Source: Desulfobacterales bacterium
Lineage (GTDB): Bacteria; Desulfobacterota; Desulfobacteria; Desulfobacterales; Desulfosalsimonadaceae
Assembly (NCBI GenBank): GCA_007135795.1
Contig: SLIE01000290.1
Location: 1 to 6,406 of the forward strand
Direction of reading: 5' to 3'
DNA: 6,406 nt
Part shown: positions 5,698 through 6,406 of the stretch, one piece after another
How the letters are laid out: each line of letters opens with the position of its first letter
Numbering within the stretch: position 1 is the first letter of the stretch
Translations under genes and position numbers: made by a program
The notes under the pieces: generated by a model
The model's database searches: none
What the model saw: only the letters and a program-made list of their open reading frames with translations
What the model was told of the DNA's origin: nothing

Positions 5698-5907
5698 AGA
5701 TCTGAAAAAAAGTTTGATGCCGGGGAGAATATAACAGAACATCTGGATCTTTCAAAATGAATCACCCGGTCTGAAAAAAAGAAGAGTGAATGTTGATTTT
5801 CCTGAATGGATGATAGAAAGCCTCGATAAGGAAGCCAAAAGATTGGGGGTTCCAGGCAATCAATCATTAAAATATGGATCTCTGAACGTTTGAAAGAGTT
5901 GTCGTAG
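5687..5907 (+). pseudogene. brnA: CopG/BrnA-type antitoxin, frameshifted
   Basis: Joining the frames gives MKAEDLKK, then FDAGENITEHLDLSK, MNHPxLKKRRVNVDFPEWM, IESLDKEAKRLGV and RQSIIKIWISERLKELS, a near-complete ribbon-helix-helix (CopG/BrnA) antitoxin of about 74 residues. BrnA normally binds BrnT and represses its own operon. The intact frame is broken four times, always by one missing base: in A7 at 5705-5711, at AAAA 5754-5757, at GG 5768-5769, and near 5849-5853. From the ATG, translation stops after 14 codons at 5729-5731. Because toxin and antitoxin are both dead and the long gene just upstream is intact despite its own homopolymer runs, genuine decay is more likely than sequencing error, though errors cannot be excluded. 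Confidence 0.8.
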
Positions 5908-5946
5908 ATGCATTCGCCGATGGCCGCTGCCGAGGAGCAGTTCCGG

Positions 5947-6406
5947 TCAAAGCGTATGGTTCAAGAAGGCTAAAATATAGTCCGCGAGTGCCTCCACATC
6001 TTTTTGCGTCACCTGGGGAATGTCGTTGGACAAGGCCTCGATATCTTCTTCGCCCATGCCGATTGTTTTGTTGATCATGAACGTGTCTATTTCGCCGTCT
6101 TCCATCAACAGTCCGCAAGCCCCCACGGCTCCGACAAATTCTTCACCGACGAAGATGGGCACCACCAGTTTGATCAGTCCGGCATCGCATTCTTCGATTA
6201 CCGGCTTCTTGGATTGCCGGGCCATCTCCGCGATATTCATATGGGCTACAGCGCAGATATAGCTCTGTCCACGATCGTCAGCCTTTATCGCCGGGCACAA
6301 CCGGTTGACCCACTGTTTATAGTCGGTGATCCGGATGCCCTTTGAATCAAATATGTTAGTATCCATGCCTGAACGTTCATGAATATCCTTTTCCAAAGCA
6401 ATCCAT
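5947..6406 (-). CDS. PocR ligand-binding-domain protein (5' end outside window)
   Basis: The minus-strand frame is open from the right edge (..WIALEKDIHERSGMDTNIFD) to TGA at 5947-5949, 152 residues plus what lies outside. It matches the PocR sensory domain: cysteines in NRLCPAIK, YICAVAHMNIAEMA and EECDAG, then LIKLVVPIFVGEEFVGAVGACGLL. In PocR-type proteins this PAS-like fold binds small molecules or a metal cofactor and controls a linked regulator or kinase. Here the domain is followed only by a short acidic helical tail (EEDIEALSNDIPQVTQKDVE), so it is a stand-alone sensor, a form I associate with Desulfobacterota. The TTG at 6396 could be called as a start, but the in-frame WIAL upstream is part of the family, so the true start lies beyond the edge. 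It converges with the brnTA remnant; no terminator was seen. Confidence 0.85.
   Translation of the reverse strand, partial: WIALEKDIHERSGMDTNIFDSKGIRITDYKQWVNRLCPAIKADDRGQSYICAVAHMNIAEMARQSKKPVIEECDAGLIKLVVPIFVGEEFVGAVGACGLLMEDGEIDTFMINKTIGMGEEDIEALSNDIPQVTQKDVEALADYILAFLNHTL

Noticed and set aside
2098..5946. attC sites or gene cassettes downstream of the candidate attI
   Set aside because: I looked by eye for paired RYYYAAC...GTTRRRY motifs in the gaps at 3111-3175, 3770-3846 and 5578-5946 and found none. GTTAGCC at 5601 breaks the consensus. sodB and the unknown genes also have their own RBS, and sodB a terminator, so they do not look like cassettes.
6004..6345. Plus-strand 113-codon reading frame opposite the PocR-domain gene
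   Set aside because: It is a shadow of the conserved minus-strand PocR coding sequence; the minus-strand frame contains the family motifs.

Overview
The window looks like an accessory stretch of a Gram-negative bacterial chromosome, most likely a Desulfobacterota (former deltaproteobacterial) genome. This placement is an inference from gene content: a stand-alone PocR-domain sensor, an Fe-type superoxide dismutase, a BrnT/BrnA remnant, a long IntI-type integrase and a REP-like double hairpin. No single marker proves it.

Left part (1-566): the 3' end of a probable aldo/keto reductase gene, then a REP-like element of two adjacent hairpins that directly abuts the last ~50 codons of a DUF4143-type AAA ATPase gene whose body is gone. 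Centre-left (567-2111, minus strand): an intact 454-residue tyrosine recombinase of the integron-integrase (IntI) type. Its catalytic residues have the same spacing as in IntI1, but an extra N-terminal core-binding-like domain is added in front. It has its own RBS and a good sigma70-type promoter. The leader upstream holds two inverted GTTGGG(T/C) core-like sites and a perfect 8-bp inverted repeat, so it may contain the attI site. I found no attC sites or cassette array.

Centre (2112-2516): a patchwork of dead fragments, namely an IS91-type transposase C-terminus joined within a few bases to a piece of a RhuM-type gene, followed by two palindromes that share the half-site GTGCAA/TTGCAC just ahead of the next gene. 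That gene is an intact Fe superoxide dismutase (2517-3110) with its own RBS and a rho-independent terminator.

Right part (3176-6406): two same-strand genes of unknown function, probably cotranscribed: a small protein with a four-cysteine zinc-ribbon-like N-terminus and a 576-residue all-helical, repeat-like protein. Next comes a decayed brnT-brnA toxin-antitoxin module whose antitoxin part can be restored by four single-base insertions. Finally a PocR ligand-binding-domain protein runs in from the right edge on the minus strand.

Overall, working genes (integrase, superoxide dismutase, the unknown pair, the PocR sensor) are separated by scars of at least four broken genes from mobile or defence-like families (DUF4143 ATPase, IS91, RhuM, BrnTA). 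This is the pattern of an insertion and recombination hot spot. The integrase and its leader, and the uncharacterised gene pair, are the parts most worth following up. All family names come from reading the translated sequence, not from database searches.
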